Assembly: GCF_001672815.1 (NCBI RefSeq)
Contig: NZ_LZKK01000353.1
Location: forward strand, 1-62,485
Length of the DNA: 62,485 bases
DNA from: Mycobacterium sp. E796
GTDB lineage: Bacteria > Actinomycetota > Actinomycetes > Mycobacteriales > Mycobacteriaceae
Reading direction: 5' to 3'
Shown here: piece after piece, positions 25,539 through 33,867 of the stretch
Numbering within the stretch: position 1 is the stretch's first letter
Layout: every line of letters starts with the position of its first letter
Notes under the pieces: generated by a model
Seen by the model: only the letters and a program-made list of their open reading frames with translations
Databases searched by the model: none
Told to the model about the DNA's origin: nothing
Position numbers and translations under genes: made by a program

Positions 25539-26441
25539 ATGCGCGGATCCAAGATCCTGATCACCGGCCCGACCGGTCAACTGGCCACCCCCATCGCCCT
25601 GGCGCTCGCGCCGGACAACGAGGTGTGGGGCGTCGCCCGCTTCACCAATCCCGCGGCGCGGGAAGGCCTCGAGAAGGCCGGTGTCCGGTGCGAGACGGTC
25701 GACCTGGCGGCCGGGGACTTCACCGGTCTCCCAACCGATTTCGAGTACGTCCTCAACCTGGCGGTGGCCAAGAGCGGGGACTGGGACACCGACCTCGGCG
25801 CCAACGCCGAGTCGGTCGGCCTGCTGATGGCGCACTGCCGCGGGGCGAAGGCCTTCCTGCACTGCTCGTCGGCCGCCGTGTACGACCCGCCCGGTGACGA
25901 ACCGCGGACCGAGCGGTCCGCCCTGGGCGACAACCACAAGTTTCTGTTCCCCACGTACTCGATTTCCAAGGTCGCGGGGGAGGTCGTCGCCCGGTCGATG
26001 GCGCGCATCCTCGACGTGCCCACCGTCATCGCCCGCCTCAACGTCCCCTACGGGAACAACGGCGGGTGGCCGTACTACCACATGGAGATGATGCTGGCCG
26101 GCATCCCGATCCCGGTCCCGCCCGGCGGACCGGCGCAATACAACCCGATCCACGAGGACGACATCATCGCGACGCTACCGAAGCTGCTCGACGTGGCGTC
26201 GGTCCCGGCGACGACGGTCAACTGGTGCGGCGACCAAACCGTCAGCCTCCAGGAGTGGTGTGGCTACCTCGGCTCGCTGGTCGGCAAGGAGCCCGTCTTC
26301 ACCGAGGACGCGCATGCGCTGCGCGGCAACCCCACCGACCTGACCCGCATGCACGAGCTCATCGGCGGCACGACGGTCGACTGGCAGGACGGGATGCGCC
26401 GACTGGCCGCGAAGTTCCACCCCGAGCTGGTGAGCGCCTAG
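25539..26441 (+). CDS. NAD(P)-dependent epimerase/dehydratase (extended SDR)
   Basis: A 300-residue extended short-chain dehydrogenase. The N-terminal loop is ITGPTGQLATPIALAL, a modified GxxGxxG. The active site appears as HCSSAAVYDPPG and YSISKVAGEVVAR (Tyr-x-x-x-Lys near 145-149). The C-terminal half has NPIHEDDIIATLPKLLD, typical of nucleotide-sugar epimerase relatives. The substrate is unknown. Leaderless expression is suggested by TACTAT six bases before the ATG. Confidence 0.83.
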   Translation: MRGSKILITGPTGQLATPIALALAPDNEVWGVARFTNPAAREGLEKAGVRCETVDLAAGDFTGLPTDFEYVLNLAVAKSGDWDTDLGANAESVGLLMAHCRGAKAFLHCSSAAVYDPPGDEPRTERSALGDNHKFLFPTYSISKVAGEVVARSMARILDVPTVIARLNVPYGNNGGWPYYHMEMMLAGIPIPVPPGGPAQYNPIHEDDIIATLPKLLDVASVPATTVNWCGDQTVSLQEWCGYLGSLVGKEPVFTEDAHALRGNPTDLTRMHELIGGTTVDWQDGMRRLAAKFHPELVSA

Positions 26442-26450
26442 ACCTCGCGA

Positions 26451-27272
26451 TCACAGGTGGGCCAAGAGCCGTTCGGCGAAGGTCCCGGGATGTTCCCGGT
26501 GCATGAAATGCCCACCGGGGACCTCCTCCACGACGTACTCGTTCTCGAACATGCGCGCGGCGCCGCGGTAGTCGGACGGCTCGGCGACCGGGTCGTCCAG
26601 CCCCGCGAAGACAACCGTCGGGACCCTGATCTTCGCCCTCAGTGATGCGCTGGGGACGGGGGAGAGCTTGCGGTAGTAGCCGAACGCCGCGTTCAGGCTC
26701 GCCGGGTTTGCGAAGCTGGCGCGGACGGCATCGAACTCGTGCGGATCCGGGTTCCAGGTCGGCGACCAGCGCCGGCAAATCGCCGGTAGGGCGGCAAAGT
26801 CGTTGCGCGCGAAGCGCTTCGGTGCGCCGGGCAGCTTGTACGCCGCGAAGTGGCGGACGCCCCACAGTTTCTTCAGCGTCGGCTTGAGCGCCGCCGGGTG
26901 CGGAATGCCAACGACGAACAGCTTTTTGACGCGATCCGGTCCGAGCGCGGCGGCGCCGTAGGCGGCCGAGGCTCCCCAGTCGTGCCCGACGACGATGGCC
27001 TCGCGGGCGCCGAGCGCTTCGATCAGCGCGAGCGGATCGCGCGCCAACGTTTCTTGGTCGGCGTCGCGGGCGGGGATCGCGCTGGGATGGTATCCGCGCA
27101 TATACGGGCTGACCGCGCGATAGCCCTGCGCGGCCAGCCGCGGGCGCAGATCGTCCCAGGTGTGCGAGGTGTCGGGGAACCCGTGCAGCAACAGGACGAG
27201 CGGTCCTGAACCGTCCTCGAGGTAGGCGAATCTCAGCCCGTTGGCTTCGACGAAACGGATCTCATCGGCCAT
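26451..27272 (-). CDS. Epoxide-hydrolase-like alpha/beta hydrolase
   Basis: A 273-residue alpha/beta hydrolase. LLLHGFPDTSHTWDDLRPRL supplies the HGFP oxyanion motif, and VVGHDWGASAAYGAA puts Asp (near 100) at the nucleophile elbow, as in epoxide hydrolases and haloalkane dehalogenases rather than Ser esterases. The catalytic His is in EEVPGGHFMHREHP. A cap domain occupies about 130-200. It converges on the epimerase, ten bases stop to stop. Confidence 0.87.
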   Translation of the reverse strand: MADEIRFVEANGLRFAYLEDGSGPLVLLLHGFPDTSHTWDDLRPRLAAQGYRAVSPYMRGYHPSAIPARDADQETLARDPLALIEALGAREAIVVGHDWGASAAYGAAALGPDRVKKLFVVGIPHPAALKPTLKKLWGVRHFAAYKLPGAPKRFARNDFAALPAICRRWSPTWNPDPHEFDAVRASFANPASLNAAFGYYRKLSPVPSASLRAKIRVPTVVFAGLDDPVAEPSDYRGAARMFENEYVVEEVPGGHFMHREHPGTFAERLLAHL

Positions 27273-27391
27273 GGCCTGGGACACTACGCGCTTTGCGTTG
27301 GGACGGACCCCCTCGAGCGTGAAACTCACGACGCGACACGCCGAGAACGCGTCGCGCCGTTCACGTTCGGCGGCTAGGGGCCCGGCGGCCC

Positions 27392-27958
27392 TCAACGGGG
27401 TTTGACGATGCGGGCCGCCGCCTCGACGGCAGCGGCGCGCCGGCTGGCGATAACCGCCTTGTTGGTGGTGGCCGCCGCAGGGTCGGGCCAGTGCGCCCAC
27501 GCCAGGGCGATCGCAAAGAGGAGAACCAGCAGCTGCTGCGGGTCCCACGCCGGGTCGACATGGCCGTCGGCCTGCGCCTGCGCCAGCGCGGCGATGGCCC
27601 GCTCGGGCGGGTGCTCCTCGTCGAATTCCGGGATGTCCAGCGGGAAGCCTTCCAGCCGGGCCCACGTGATCATGCGATCGTGCTCGGGCCGGCTCTGCGC
27701 CAGGTCGAAGATGCCGCCGACGAACTCGGGCACCGCGTCGGGGCGCAGCTCCACGGCCCGGAAAAACTCCGCGCCGTCGGTGGCGACCACGTCGCGAAAC
27801 AGGGTCTCCTTGTCGCCGAAATGCGCGTACAGCCGTTCCTTGCTCGCGCTGGCGGCACGCGCGATCCGGTCGATGCGCGCCCCCGCCAAGCCGTACTGAG
27901 CGAACTCCGCGCGGGCGGCGGCGAGTATCTCGCCGCGGAGCTCTGTCTTCGATCTCAC
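27392..27958 (-). CDS. TetR-family transcriptional regulator
   Basis: A 188-residue TetR protein. The DNA-binding helices are in residues 8-52 (ILAAARAEFAQYGLAGARI, IARAASASKERLYAHFGDKE). The C-terminal domain has the TetR_C relative pattern ending LLVLLFAIALAWAHWPD. The GTG start is set by TATGAT six bases upstream. It is divergent from the methyltransferase gene at 28040, with a perfect palindrome between them, so it likely represses both that operon and itself. Confidence 0.87.
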   Translation of the reverse strand: MRSKTELRGEILAAARAEFAQYGLAGARIDRIARAASASKERLYAHFGDKETLFRDVVATDGAEFFRAVELRPDAVPEFVGGIFDLAQSRPEHDRMITWARLEGFPLDIPEFDEEHPPERAIAALAQAQADGHVDPAWDPQQLLVLLFAIALAWAHWPDPAAATTNKAVIASRRAAAVEAAARIVKPR

Positions 27959-27964
27959 AGGAAC

Positions 27965-27999
27965 ATCATAAGCAGACGAACTGGTTCGTTTGTTATGGT
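27965..27999. promoter_or_regulatory. TetR operator and divergent -10 boxes
   Basis: The 14-bp palindrome ACGAACTGGTTCGT (27976-27989) lies between the minus-strand -10 TATGAT (27965-27970, six bases before the tetR GTG) and a plus-strand -10 TATGGT (27994-27999). Binding would block both promoters. Confidence 0.65.
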
Positions 28000-28039
28000 G
28001 GCTCAAGAACGGGCTGACGAAACGAGAAGGAGAGCCGTG

Positions 28040-28852
28040 ATGGTGACGACAGACACTCTGGACCAGGCGATCGCGACGATGCCGAGGGGTGGGCCCGACG
28101 CGTCGTGGCTGGATCGCCGATTCGAAACCGACGCGCTGGAGTACCTGGACAGCGACGACGTGGCCGACGAGGTCAAGCAGAAGGTCATCAGGATGCTCGA
28201 CCGGATGGGCACGCTGACCAAGCAGCACGAGAAGTACGCGCGCACCGCACTCGACGTCGTCGCCGACGTCCCCAACCCGCGCATCCTGGAAATCGGCGCC
28301 GGCCACGGAAAGCTCTCGGCCCAGATTCTCAAGCTCCACTCGACCGCCACCGTCACCGTCAGCGACGTGAACCCGCATTCGGTGGCCAACATCGCCGCGG
28401 GGGAGCTGGGGCACCACCCCCGGGCGCGCACCCAGGTGATTGACGCGACGGCGATCGACGCCGCCGACGGCAGCTACGACCTCGTCGTCTTCGCGCTGGC
28501 GTTCCACCACCTCCCGCCGGCGGTCGCGACCCGCGCCATCGCCGAGGCCACCCGCGTGGCCAAGCGGTTCCTCGTCATCGACCTCAAACGGCGGAGCCCG
28601 CTGGCCACCATGCTGTTTCCCGTTTTCGCGCTGCCCCTGAATCTGGTGCTGATGCCGTGGTCGTCGATTCAGCCCGGGCTGCACGACGGGTTCATCAGCG
28701 CGCTGCGCGCCTACAGCCCGTCGGCGATGGAGGCCCTGGGCCGCGCCGCCGACCCGCGGATGAACATCGAGCTGCTGCCCAGCCCGACGCGATTCGGCCC
28801 GCCGTCACTCACCGTCGTATTCTCCCGCCCGCGAGCGGACGACCGTGGCTGA
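28040..28852 (+). CDS. Class I SAM-dependent methyltransferase
   Basis: A 270-residue methyltransferase. The SAM loop is ILEIGAGHGKLSAQIL (about 88-103), with VSDVNPHS as the acidic motif II and YDLVVFALAFHHLPP as motif IV. A hydrophobic stretch MLFPVFALPLNLVLMPW (about 195-212) suggests membrane association. AAGGAGA seven bases before ATG 28040 decides the start over a neighbouring GTG. The next gene, a membrane acyltransferase, starts inside its last codons, so the two likely act together on a lipid. Confidence 0.87.
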   Translation: MVTTDTLDQAIATMPRGGPDASWLDRRFETDALEYLDSDDVADEVKQKVIRMLDRMGTLTKQHEKYARTALDVVADVPNPRILEIGAGHGKLSAQILKLHSTATVTVSDVNPHSVANIAAGELGHHPRARTQVIDATAIDAADGSYDLVVFALAFHHLPPAVATRAIAEATRVAKRFLVIDLKRRSPLATMLFPVFALPLNLVLMPWSSIQPGLHDGFISALRAYSPSAMEALGRAADPRMNIELLPSPTRFGPPSLTVVFSRPRADDRG

Positions 28853-29699
28853 CAACACCGACCTGGCCGCGATCACGAAGCCAAGCGCGCGGGTGCAGAC
28901 ATTGCGTCGAGCCCTCGACGAGGTGAGCGACCGGCTCCGCCCGGTTATCGACCTTTCCCGGCCCTACGTCGACGGCGTCGAACGCCTGCCCGCGGATGGG
29001 CGATTCCTGTTGGTGGGCAACCACACTCAGTTCGGCTCCGAGGTCTTCTTGATCTCCGATACCGTGCGGCGCACCATCGGGGCCCGGGTGCGACCATTGG
29101 CCGAACGGGGTTTCGGGCGCATGCGGGGACTGCCCGGCGACCTGATCGCGGCGTATGGCGCCGTGGTCGGCGCACCGGAGACCGCCCGCGAACTGATGCG
29201 AAACGACGAGACCATCCTCGTGTTTCCCGGGGGCGGCCGCGAGATCGCCAAGTTCAAGGGTGAGGAGTACCGGCTGCGCTGGCAGGGACGCGCGGGGTTC
29301 GCGCGACTGTCGATCGAGAACGGCTACCCGATCGTGCCGGCCGGTCTCGTCGGCGGCGACGACGTCTATCGCAGCCTGACCACGCGCGACAGCGCCTACG
29401 GACGGTTCAGTGCGACGCTGGGCCGCAGGCTGAACGGGCGCGCGGACATGGCGATGCCGTTGCTGCGGGGGATCGGGCCAACCCTGATTCCCCGGCCGCA
29501 GCGCATGTATCTCCGGTTCGGTTCGCCGATCGACACCAGCAGGCCGCTGGGCGTCACGGAGCAGGAGTGGGTGGACATCGTCAAGGACCAGACGCAACGG
29601 GCGCTGGAGAACATCCTGCGTGACCTGCGGCGGCTGCGGGAAACCGATCCGTATCGCGGCCTCAACCCGCTGGCGTGGCACCGGGCGACGACGCCGTAA
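28845..29699 (+). CDS. Lysophospholipid acyltransferase-like protein
   Basis: A 284-residue glycerol-acyltransferase family protein. The first block is FLLVGNHTQFGSEVFLI (about 53-69), with the His conserved but the classical HxxxxD Asp absent and a Glu two positions later. The second block is ILVFPGGGREIAKFKGEEYR (about 124-143). Members of this branch acylate glycerolipids or other alcohols. The GTG start overlaps the methyltransferase stop by eight bases. A TetR operator upstream suggests inducible control. Confidence 0.83.
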   Translation: MADNTDLAAITKPSARVQTLRRALDEVSDRLRPVIDLSRPYVDGVERLPADGRFLLVGNHTQFGSEVFLISDTVRRTIGARVRPLAERGFGRMRGLPGDLIAAYGAVVGAPETARELMRNDETILVFPGGGREIAKFKGEEYRLRWQGRAGFARLSIENGYPIVPAGLVGGDDVYRSLTTRDSAYGRFSATLGRRLNGRADMAMPLLRGIGPTLIPRPQRMYLRFGSPIDTSRPLGVTEQEWVDIVKDQTQRALENILRDLRRLRETDPYRGLNPLAWHRATTP

Positions 29700-29728
29700 G
29701 TGCCTGGCCGCGTGGCAGTATCGGCTGG

Positions 29729-30175
29729 GTGACCGGTAGCTCCGCCGAGCAACGGCTGCGCGACCTCGCGCTGCTGCGTCGCGTCCGCGACCGCATCGAC
29801 CGGGACTACGCGCAGCCACTGGACGTCGAGGCGCTCGCGCGCGGGGTGCACATGTCCGCCGGGCACCTCAGTCGCGAATTTCGGCGCGCTTACGGCGAAT
29901 CGCCGTACTCGTACCTGATGACGAGGCGCATCGAGCGCGCGATGGCGCTGCTGCGCCGCGGCGACCTCAGCGTCACCGAGGTTTGCTTCGCGGTCGGCTG
30001 CTCATCGTTGGGCACCTTCAGCACCCGCTTCACGGAGCTGGTCGGCATGCCGCCCAGCGTGTTTCGCAGGCGTGCGGCCGACCCGACGGCGGGGATAGCG
30101 CCGTGCGTCGCGAAGCAAGTCAGCAGACCGATCAGGAATCGAGAAGCGCCCCTGACGCGGCCGAACCTAACCTGA
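29729..30175 (+). CDS. AraC-family helix-turn-helix regulator (short)
   Basis: A 148-residue protein that is essentially a lone AraC DNA-binding domain. The two helix-turn-helix units are LDVEALARGVHMSAGHLSREF and LSVTEVCFAVGCSSLGTFSTRF, given as about residues 31-51 and 80-101. There is no effector domain. GTG 29729 is chosen as it begins just before the conserved region; an upstream ATG at 29675 would overlap the acyltransferase. It is followed four bases later by a VOC-family gene, the usual partner of such small AraC proteins. Confidence 0.83.
   Translation: MTGSSAEQRLRDLALLRRVRDRIDRDYAQPLDVEALARGVHMSAGHLSREFRRAYGESPYSYLMTRRIERAMALLRRGDLSVTEVCFAVGCSSLGTFSTRFTELVGMPPSVFRRRAADPTAGIAPCVAKQVSRPIRNREAPLTRPNLT
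30168..30173 (+). promoter_or_regulatory. -10 box of the VOC gene (leaderless)
   Basis: TAACCT, then six bases, then ATG 30180. The box lies inside the 3' end of the araC-type gene, so the VOC gene may have its own leaderless transcript. Confidence 0.45.
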
Positions 30176-30179
30176 CGCC

Positions 30180-30590
30180 ATGGACATCACGATTCATTCG
30201 AGCATGCTTCCGCACGACGACCCGGAGGCCTCGCTGGCCTTCTATCGGGACACCCTCGGCTTCGAGGTTCGCCTCGACGTCGGGCAGGGCAAGATGCGCT
30301 GGATCACGGTCGGGCCGCCGAACCAGCCCGACACGTCCATCGTGCTGAGCCCGCCGGCCGCCAACCCGGGCATCACCGACGACGAGCGACGCACCATCGC
30401 CGAGATGATGGCCAAGGGGACCTACGCCATGCTCATGCTGGCCACCAAGGACCTCGACGGCGCGTTCGAGCGGCTGCAGGCCGCCGACGCCGAAATCGTC
30501 CAGGAGCCAACCGAACAGCCGTACGGGCTGCGCGACTGCGCGGTGCGCGATCCCGCCGGGAACCTGATCCGCATCCAGCAGATCCGCTGA
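30180..30590 (+). CDS. VOC/glyoxalase-like protein
   Basis: A 136-residue vicinal-oxygen-chelate protein with two beta-alpha-beta-beta-beta units: SLAFYRDTLGFEVRLDV at the front and LRDCAVRDPAGNLIRIQQ at the end. The metal ligands of true glyoxalase I are not all evident (His6 and a C-terminal Glu are uncertain), so it may be an antibiotic- or metabolite-binding VOC protein. It is paired with a small AraC regulator. Confidence 0.85.
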   Translation: MDITIHSSMLPHDDPEASLAFYRDTLGFEVRLDVGQGKMRWITVGPPNQPDTSIVLSPPAANPGITDDERRTIAEMMAKGTYAMLMLATKDLDGAFERLQAADAEIVQEPTEQPYGLRDCAVRDPAGNLIRIQQIR

Positions 30591-30603
30591 GCCCCACAAA
30601 GGG

Positions 30604-30638
30604 AAAAGTCCCGAACCCACTTAGGGTTCGGGACTTTT
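30604..30638. terminator. Perfect intrinsic terminator
   Basis: A 15-bp perfect stem (AAAAGTCCCGAACCC and its complement) has an ACTTA loop and ends in TTTT. The A-run on the other side gives a U-run on the minus strand, so it can serve both the VOC gene and the convergent small membrane-protein gene. Confidence 0.9.
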
Positions 30639-30657
30639 CGACCGCAGCGTGCGCGAG

Positions 30658-30912
30658 TCACGACTCCCTGAAGTAGCGGGTCAGGAACCCGAAGGCGACG
30701 ACCCCCGCGATGACGCCGATCACGCCCCAGAGCAGCACCTGAGGAATCATCGCCCCGGTGACCCAATTGAACGTCATCGCGAGGTAGAGCCCCCAGAACA
30801 CGCGGTACAGGCACCAGAGGGCAACCAACGCGTTGCCGATCCCGATGTACAGGCTGCGCTGACGGTCGACGCGGTTGATCTGCTGTTCGAGGGCGGCGGG
30901 AACAAGCTTCAT
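30658..30912 (-). CDS. Small two-helix membrane protein
   Basis: An 84-residue protein with two hydrophobic spans, IGIGNALVALWCLYRVFWGL (about 24-43) and VLLWGVIGVIAGVVAFGFL (about 58-76), separated by a short polar turn. ATG 30912 follows a purine-rich AAGGAAG on the minus strand. Function is unknown. It lies downstream of the amino-acid permease on the same strand but 96 bases away, with its own ribosome-binding site. Confidence 0.72.
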   Translation of the reverse strand: MKLVPAALEQQINRVDRQRSLYIGIGNALVALWCLYRVFWGLYLAMTFNWVTGAMIPQVLLWGVIGVIAGVVAFGFLTRYFRES

Positions 30913-31008
30913 TTCTGACTTCCTTTCAGGTGGCGCCGCCGGGTTGGCGTCGTCGTTGCGACAAGTACAGAGGCCGCGATTCGCTACCGATCCCAAGAAC
31001 CGCCGGTG

Positions 31009-32451
31009 TCACGCGGCGGGCGCGGGCTCGGCGGTGTCGCCGACGGTCTTGTTCATCTCGGCCTGGAACCGGCGATACGTCTCGGCGCGCCCGGGCCGGC
31101 GCCGCACCACCAGCCACCCGGCGGCGAGCACCACGAACCAGAGGGGAAACCACGCCAGGGCGATCGCGGTCTCGCGTTCGGTGCACAGCGTCCAGATCAC
31201 GAACGCGAAAAAGCCGAGGATGGCCCAGCACATCGCCACGCCGGCCGGCATCTTGTAGGACGAGTCGTCATGGCGTCGCGGGTGCCGGCGCCGGTAGACG
31301 AGGTAGCTGGCGACGATCACCGCCCACACGAACATGAACAACAGCGACGCGACCGTGGTCACCAACGTGAACGCGCCCATGACCGAACCGCCGATGTAGA
31401 GCAGCGGGATGGAGGTCAGCAGCAGCGCCGCGGTGAGGAAGAGGGCCACCGACGGCACGCCGTGACGGTTCAGGCGCCGAAAGGGCGACGGGGCGCTTCC
31501 GTTGTCGGCCAGGCCGAACAGCATGCGACCGGTGGAGAACACGCCGGAGTTGGCCGACGAGGCGGCGGCCGTGGTCACCACGAAGTTGACGATCGACGCC
31601 GCGGCGCCGAGTCCCGCCAGCGCGAACATCGTCACGAACGGGGACTGGCCGCCGGCGAAGTGCCGCCACGGGACGACGGTGAGGATCGCCAGCAGCGCAC
31701 CGATGTAGAAGATCGCCACCCGAATGGGAACCGCGTTGATGGCGCGGGGAAGGGTGCGGCGCGGATCCGCCGTTTCGGCCGCCGCGGCGCCAACGAGTTC
31801 CACCCCGACGAACGCGAAGAACGCGATCTGAAACCCGCCGACCACTCCCATGAACCCCGTCGCGAAGAACCCGCCGTCGTTCCACAAGTTCTCGACCGTC
31901 GCCCGATTGCCTTGCGGCGAAACAAAATCCGTCGCCGCCAGCACGACGCCAACGACGATGAGGCACCCGATCGCCGCGACCTTGATCAGGGCGAACCAGA
32001 ACTCCATCTCCCCGAAGTTGCGCACGCTGGACAAGTTCAACACCAGGATCACGCAGCCGGTCACCAGCGGCGGCAGCCACAACGGCACGTCGGGCCACCA
32101 GAACCTCGCGTAGCCGGCGATCGCAACGATCTCGGCGATGCCCGTGACAATCCAGGCGAACCAATACGACCAGCCGACGAAAAAGCCCGCGGCGGGCCCC
32201 AATAGGTCGGCGGCGAAATCGACGAACGACTTGTAGTTCAGGTTCGACAGCAGCAGTTCGCCCATCGCGCGTAGCACGAAGAACACGAAAAAGCCGATGA
32301 TCGCGTACACCAGCAGCACCGCCGGGCCGGCCAGCGAAATCGTCTTTCCGCTCCCCATGAAAAGCCCGGTGCCGATCGCCCCGCCGATCGCGATCAACTG
32401 GATGTGACGGTTGGCGAGACCCCGGCGCAGTTGCGGTGCGGCGGATGTCAT
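31009..32451 (-). CDS. cycA: Amino-acid permease, CycA-like
   Basis: A 480-residue APC-superfamily transporter with about twelve membrane helices. The first unwound helix motif is IAIGGAIGTGLFMGSGKTI, and GFFVGWSYWFAWIVTGIAEI and GPAVLLVYAIIGFFVF follow the CycA (D-serine/D-alanine/glycine) family closely, so uptake of small neutral amino acids is likely. The length is normal. The symbol is given on family resemblance only. Uptake of D-alanine or glycine would matter for D-cycloserine susceptibility in mycobacteria. Confidence 0.85.
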   Translation of the reverse strand: MTSAAPQLRRGLANRHIQLIAIGGAIGTGLFMGSGKTISLAGPAVLLVYAIIGFFVFFVLRAMGELLLSNLNYKSFVDFAADLLGPAAGFFVGWSYWFAWIVTGIAEIVAIAGYARFWWPDVPLWLPPLVTGCVILVLNLSSVRNFGEMEFWFALIKVAAIGCLIVVGVVLAATDFVSPQGNRATVENLWNDGGFFATGFMGVVGGFQIAFFAFVGVELVGAAAAETADPRRTLPRAINAVPIRVAIFYIGALLAILTVVPWRHFAGGQSPFVTMFALAGLGAAASIVNFVVTTAAASSANSGVFSTGRMLFGLADNGSAPSPFRRLNRHGVPSVALFLTAALLLTSIPLLYIGGSVMGAFTLVTTVASLLFMFVWAVIVASYLVYRRRHPRRHDDSSYKMPAGVAMCWAILGFFAFVIWTLCTERETAIALAWFPLWFVVLAAGWLVVRRRPGRAETYRRFQAEMNKTVGDTAEPAPAA

Positions 32452-32507
32452 GGCGAAGACATTAGAGGCGAGGGCGCCGGCCCGCGACAGTTGTGATTTG
32501 GCCCGGC

Positions 32508-32777
32508 TTATGCCAAAAAGGCGTCTGACGAGGCGATTACGTCCCCGGCCGCAAGATCGTTCTTGTCAAGCGATTTGAAAAGCAATCCGACGTTGTCACC
32601 GGTTGTCGCGGTGTCGACCTTCTTGCGAAAAGCCTCGATCGCGTCCACGCGGACCGTCGGACCGTCGTTGATCTTCACCTGGTCGCCGACGCGCAGCTCC
32701 CCATACTCCACGCGGCCGGTGGCCACCGCGCCGCGACCGCGGATCACGAAGACGTCCTGGACCGTCATGCGAAACAT
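32508..32777 (-). CDS. Stand-alone EF-Tu domain II-like protein
   Basis: An 89-residue protein matching only the beta-barrel domain II of EF-Tu: VQDVFVIRGRGAVATGRVEY, GDQVKIND and TATTGDNVGLLFKSLDKNDL are the usual EF-Tu strands (QDVF.I.GRG.V.TGRVE, GDNVGLLL). It has no GTPase domain. Its ATG follows the stop of the upstream oxidoreductase gene with no gap (TAG then ATG), so it is translated from the same message. The role is unknown. It could be a decayed fragment, but the intact start, stop and junction argue for a real gene. Confidence 0.7.
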   Translation of the reverse strand: MFRMTVQDVFVIRGRGAVATGRVEYGELRVGDQVKINDGPTVRVDAIEAFRKKVDTATTGDNVGLLFKSLDKNDLAAGDVIASSDAFLA

Positions 32778-33791
32778 CTAGTGCGACAGCTTCACGACGA
32801 GCTTGCCGACGTTCTTGCCGTCGAAGAGCATGTTGATTGCCGTCGGCAGCTGCTCGAAGCCCTCGACGACCGTCTCGAGCGGGGTGAGTTTGCCGCCGGC
32901 GATCAGGCCCGCGATCTCGGTGGCCGCCTCCGCCGCGCGCCCCAGGTGGTCGAGGACGATGAAGCCCTGCAGCGTCGCGCGCTGGACGAGCAGGTTGCCG
33001 AACGCGCGGGGCCCCGGCGGCGGATCGGCCGCGTTGTAGCCGGAGATCAGGCCGCAGAGCGCAACGCGGGCACCGATGTTGAGGCGCGCGAAGACGGCGT
33101 CCATGATGTCGCCGCCGACGTTTTCGAAGTCGACGTCGATGCCGTCGGGGGTCGCCGCGACGAGCTGGGCGGCCCAGTCGTCGGCGCGGTGGTCGACCGC
33201 CGCGTCGAAGCCGAGCTGCTCGGTGAGCAGGGCGCACTTCTCGGGTCCGCCGGCGATGCCGACGACGCGCGCGCCGTCGACCTTGGCGAGCTGCCCGGCG
33301 ATCGACCCGACCGCGCCCGCCGCGGCCGACACCACGACCGTCTCACCCTGCTTGGGCCTGCCGATGTCCCGGATGCCGACCCACGCGGTCAGCCCCGTCG
33401 TGCCCAGCGCGCCCAGGTAGGCGCTCGGCGAAATGCCCTCGGCGACGTCGACCGGCATCACCAGCGCCGAATCCGACAGCACCGCATACTCCTGCCAGCC
33501 GAGGAGCCCCTGCACCCGCTGCCCGACCGGGAACCGCGCACTCTTCGACGCGACGACCTCGCCCAGGCCGCCCGCGCGCATGACCTCGCCGATGCCCACC
33601 GGCGGCAGGTAGGTCGGGGTGTCGTTGATCCACATCCGGTTCGTCGGGTCGAGCGATATCCAGTCGACGCGCACCAGCGCCTCGCCGTCGGCGAGCTCGG
33701 GCACGGCCTCCTCGCTCAACTCGAAGGTGTCGGGGCCGATACGTCCGGTGGGGCGTTCGCGGAGCAGAAAACGGCGATTTCGATCGGGCAT
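32778..33791 (-). CDS. NADP-dependent oxidoreductase, MDR/CurA type
   Basis: A 337-residue zinc-free medium-chain reductase like prostaglandin reductases and CurA. RPTGRIGPDTFELSEEAVP is the characteristic N-terminus, SLDPTNRMWIND the substrate-side motif, and VVVSAAAGAVGSIAGQLAK the NADPH loop. It would reduce alpha,beta-unsaturated ketones or aldehydes. ATG 33791 is preceded by TACGGT six bases away, so the mRNA is probably leaderless. It is cotranscribed with the EF-Tu-domain protein. Confidence 0.88.
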   Translation of the reverse strand: MPDRNRRFLLRERPTGRIGPDTFELSEEAVPELADGEALVRVDWISLDPTNRMWINDTPTYLPPVGIGEVMRAGGLGEVVASKSARFPVGQRVQGLLGWQEYAVLSDSALVMPVDVAEGISPSAYLGALGTTGLTAWVGIRDIGRPKQGETVVVSAAAGAVGSIAGQLAKVDGARVVGIAGGPEKCALLTEQLGFDAAVDHRADDWAAQLVAATPDGIDVDFENVGGDIMDAVFARLNIGARVALCGLISGYNAADPPPGPRAFGNLLVQRATLQGFIVLDHLGRAAEAATEIAGLIAGGKLTPLETVVEGFEQLPTAINMLFDGKNVGKLVVKLSH

Positions 33792-33797
33792 AAGCGC

Positions 33798-33803
33798 ACC
33801 GTA
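33798..33803 (-). promoter_or_regulatory. -10 box of the MDR oxidoreductase (leaderless)
   Basis: Minus-strand TACGGT, six bases, then ATG 33791. This is the standard leaderless spacing in this window. Confidence 0.5.
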
Positions 33804-33867
33804 CTGGACCGCCGCCGCGACAACTACGCTTCACCGAAGGGGGCCCGCCGGACGGGAGGTTTGCGCG

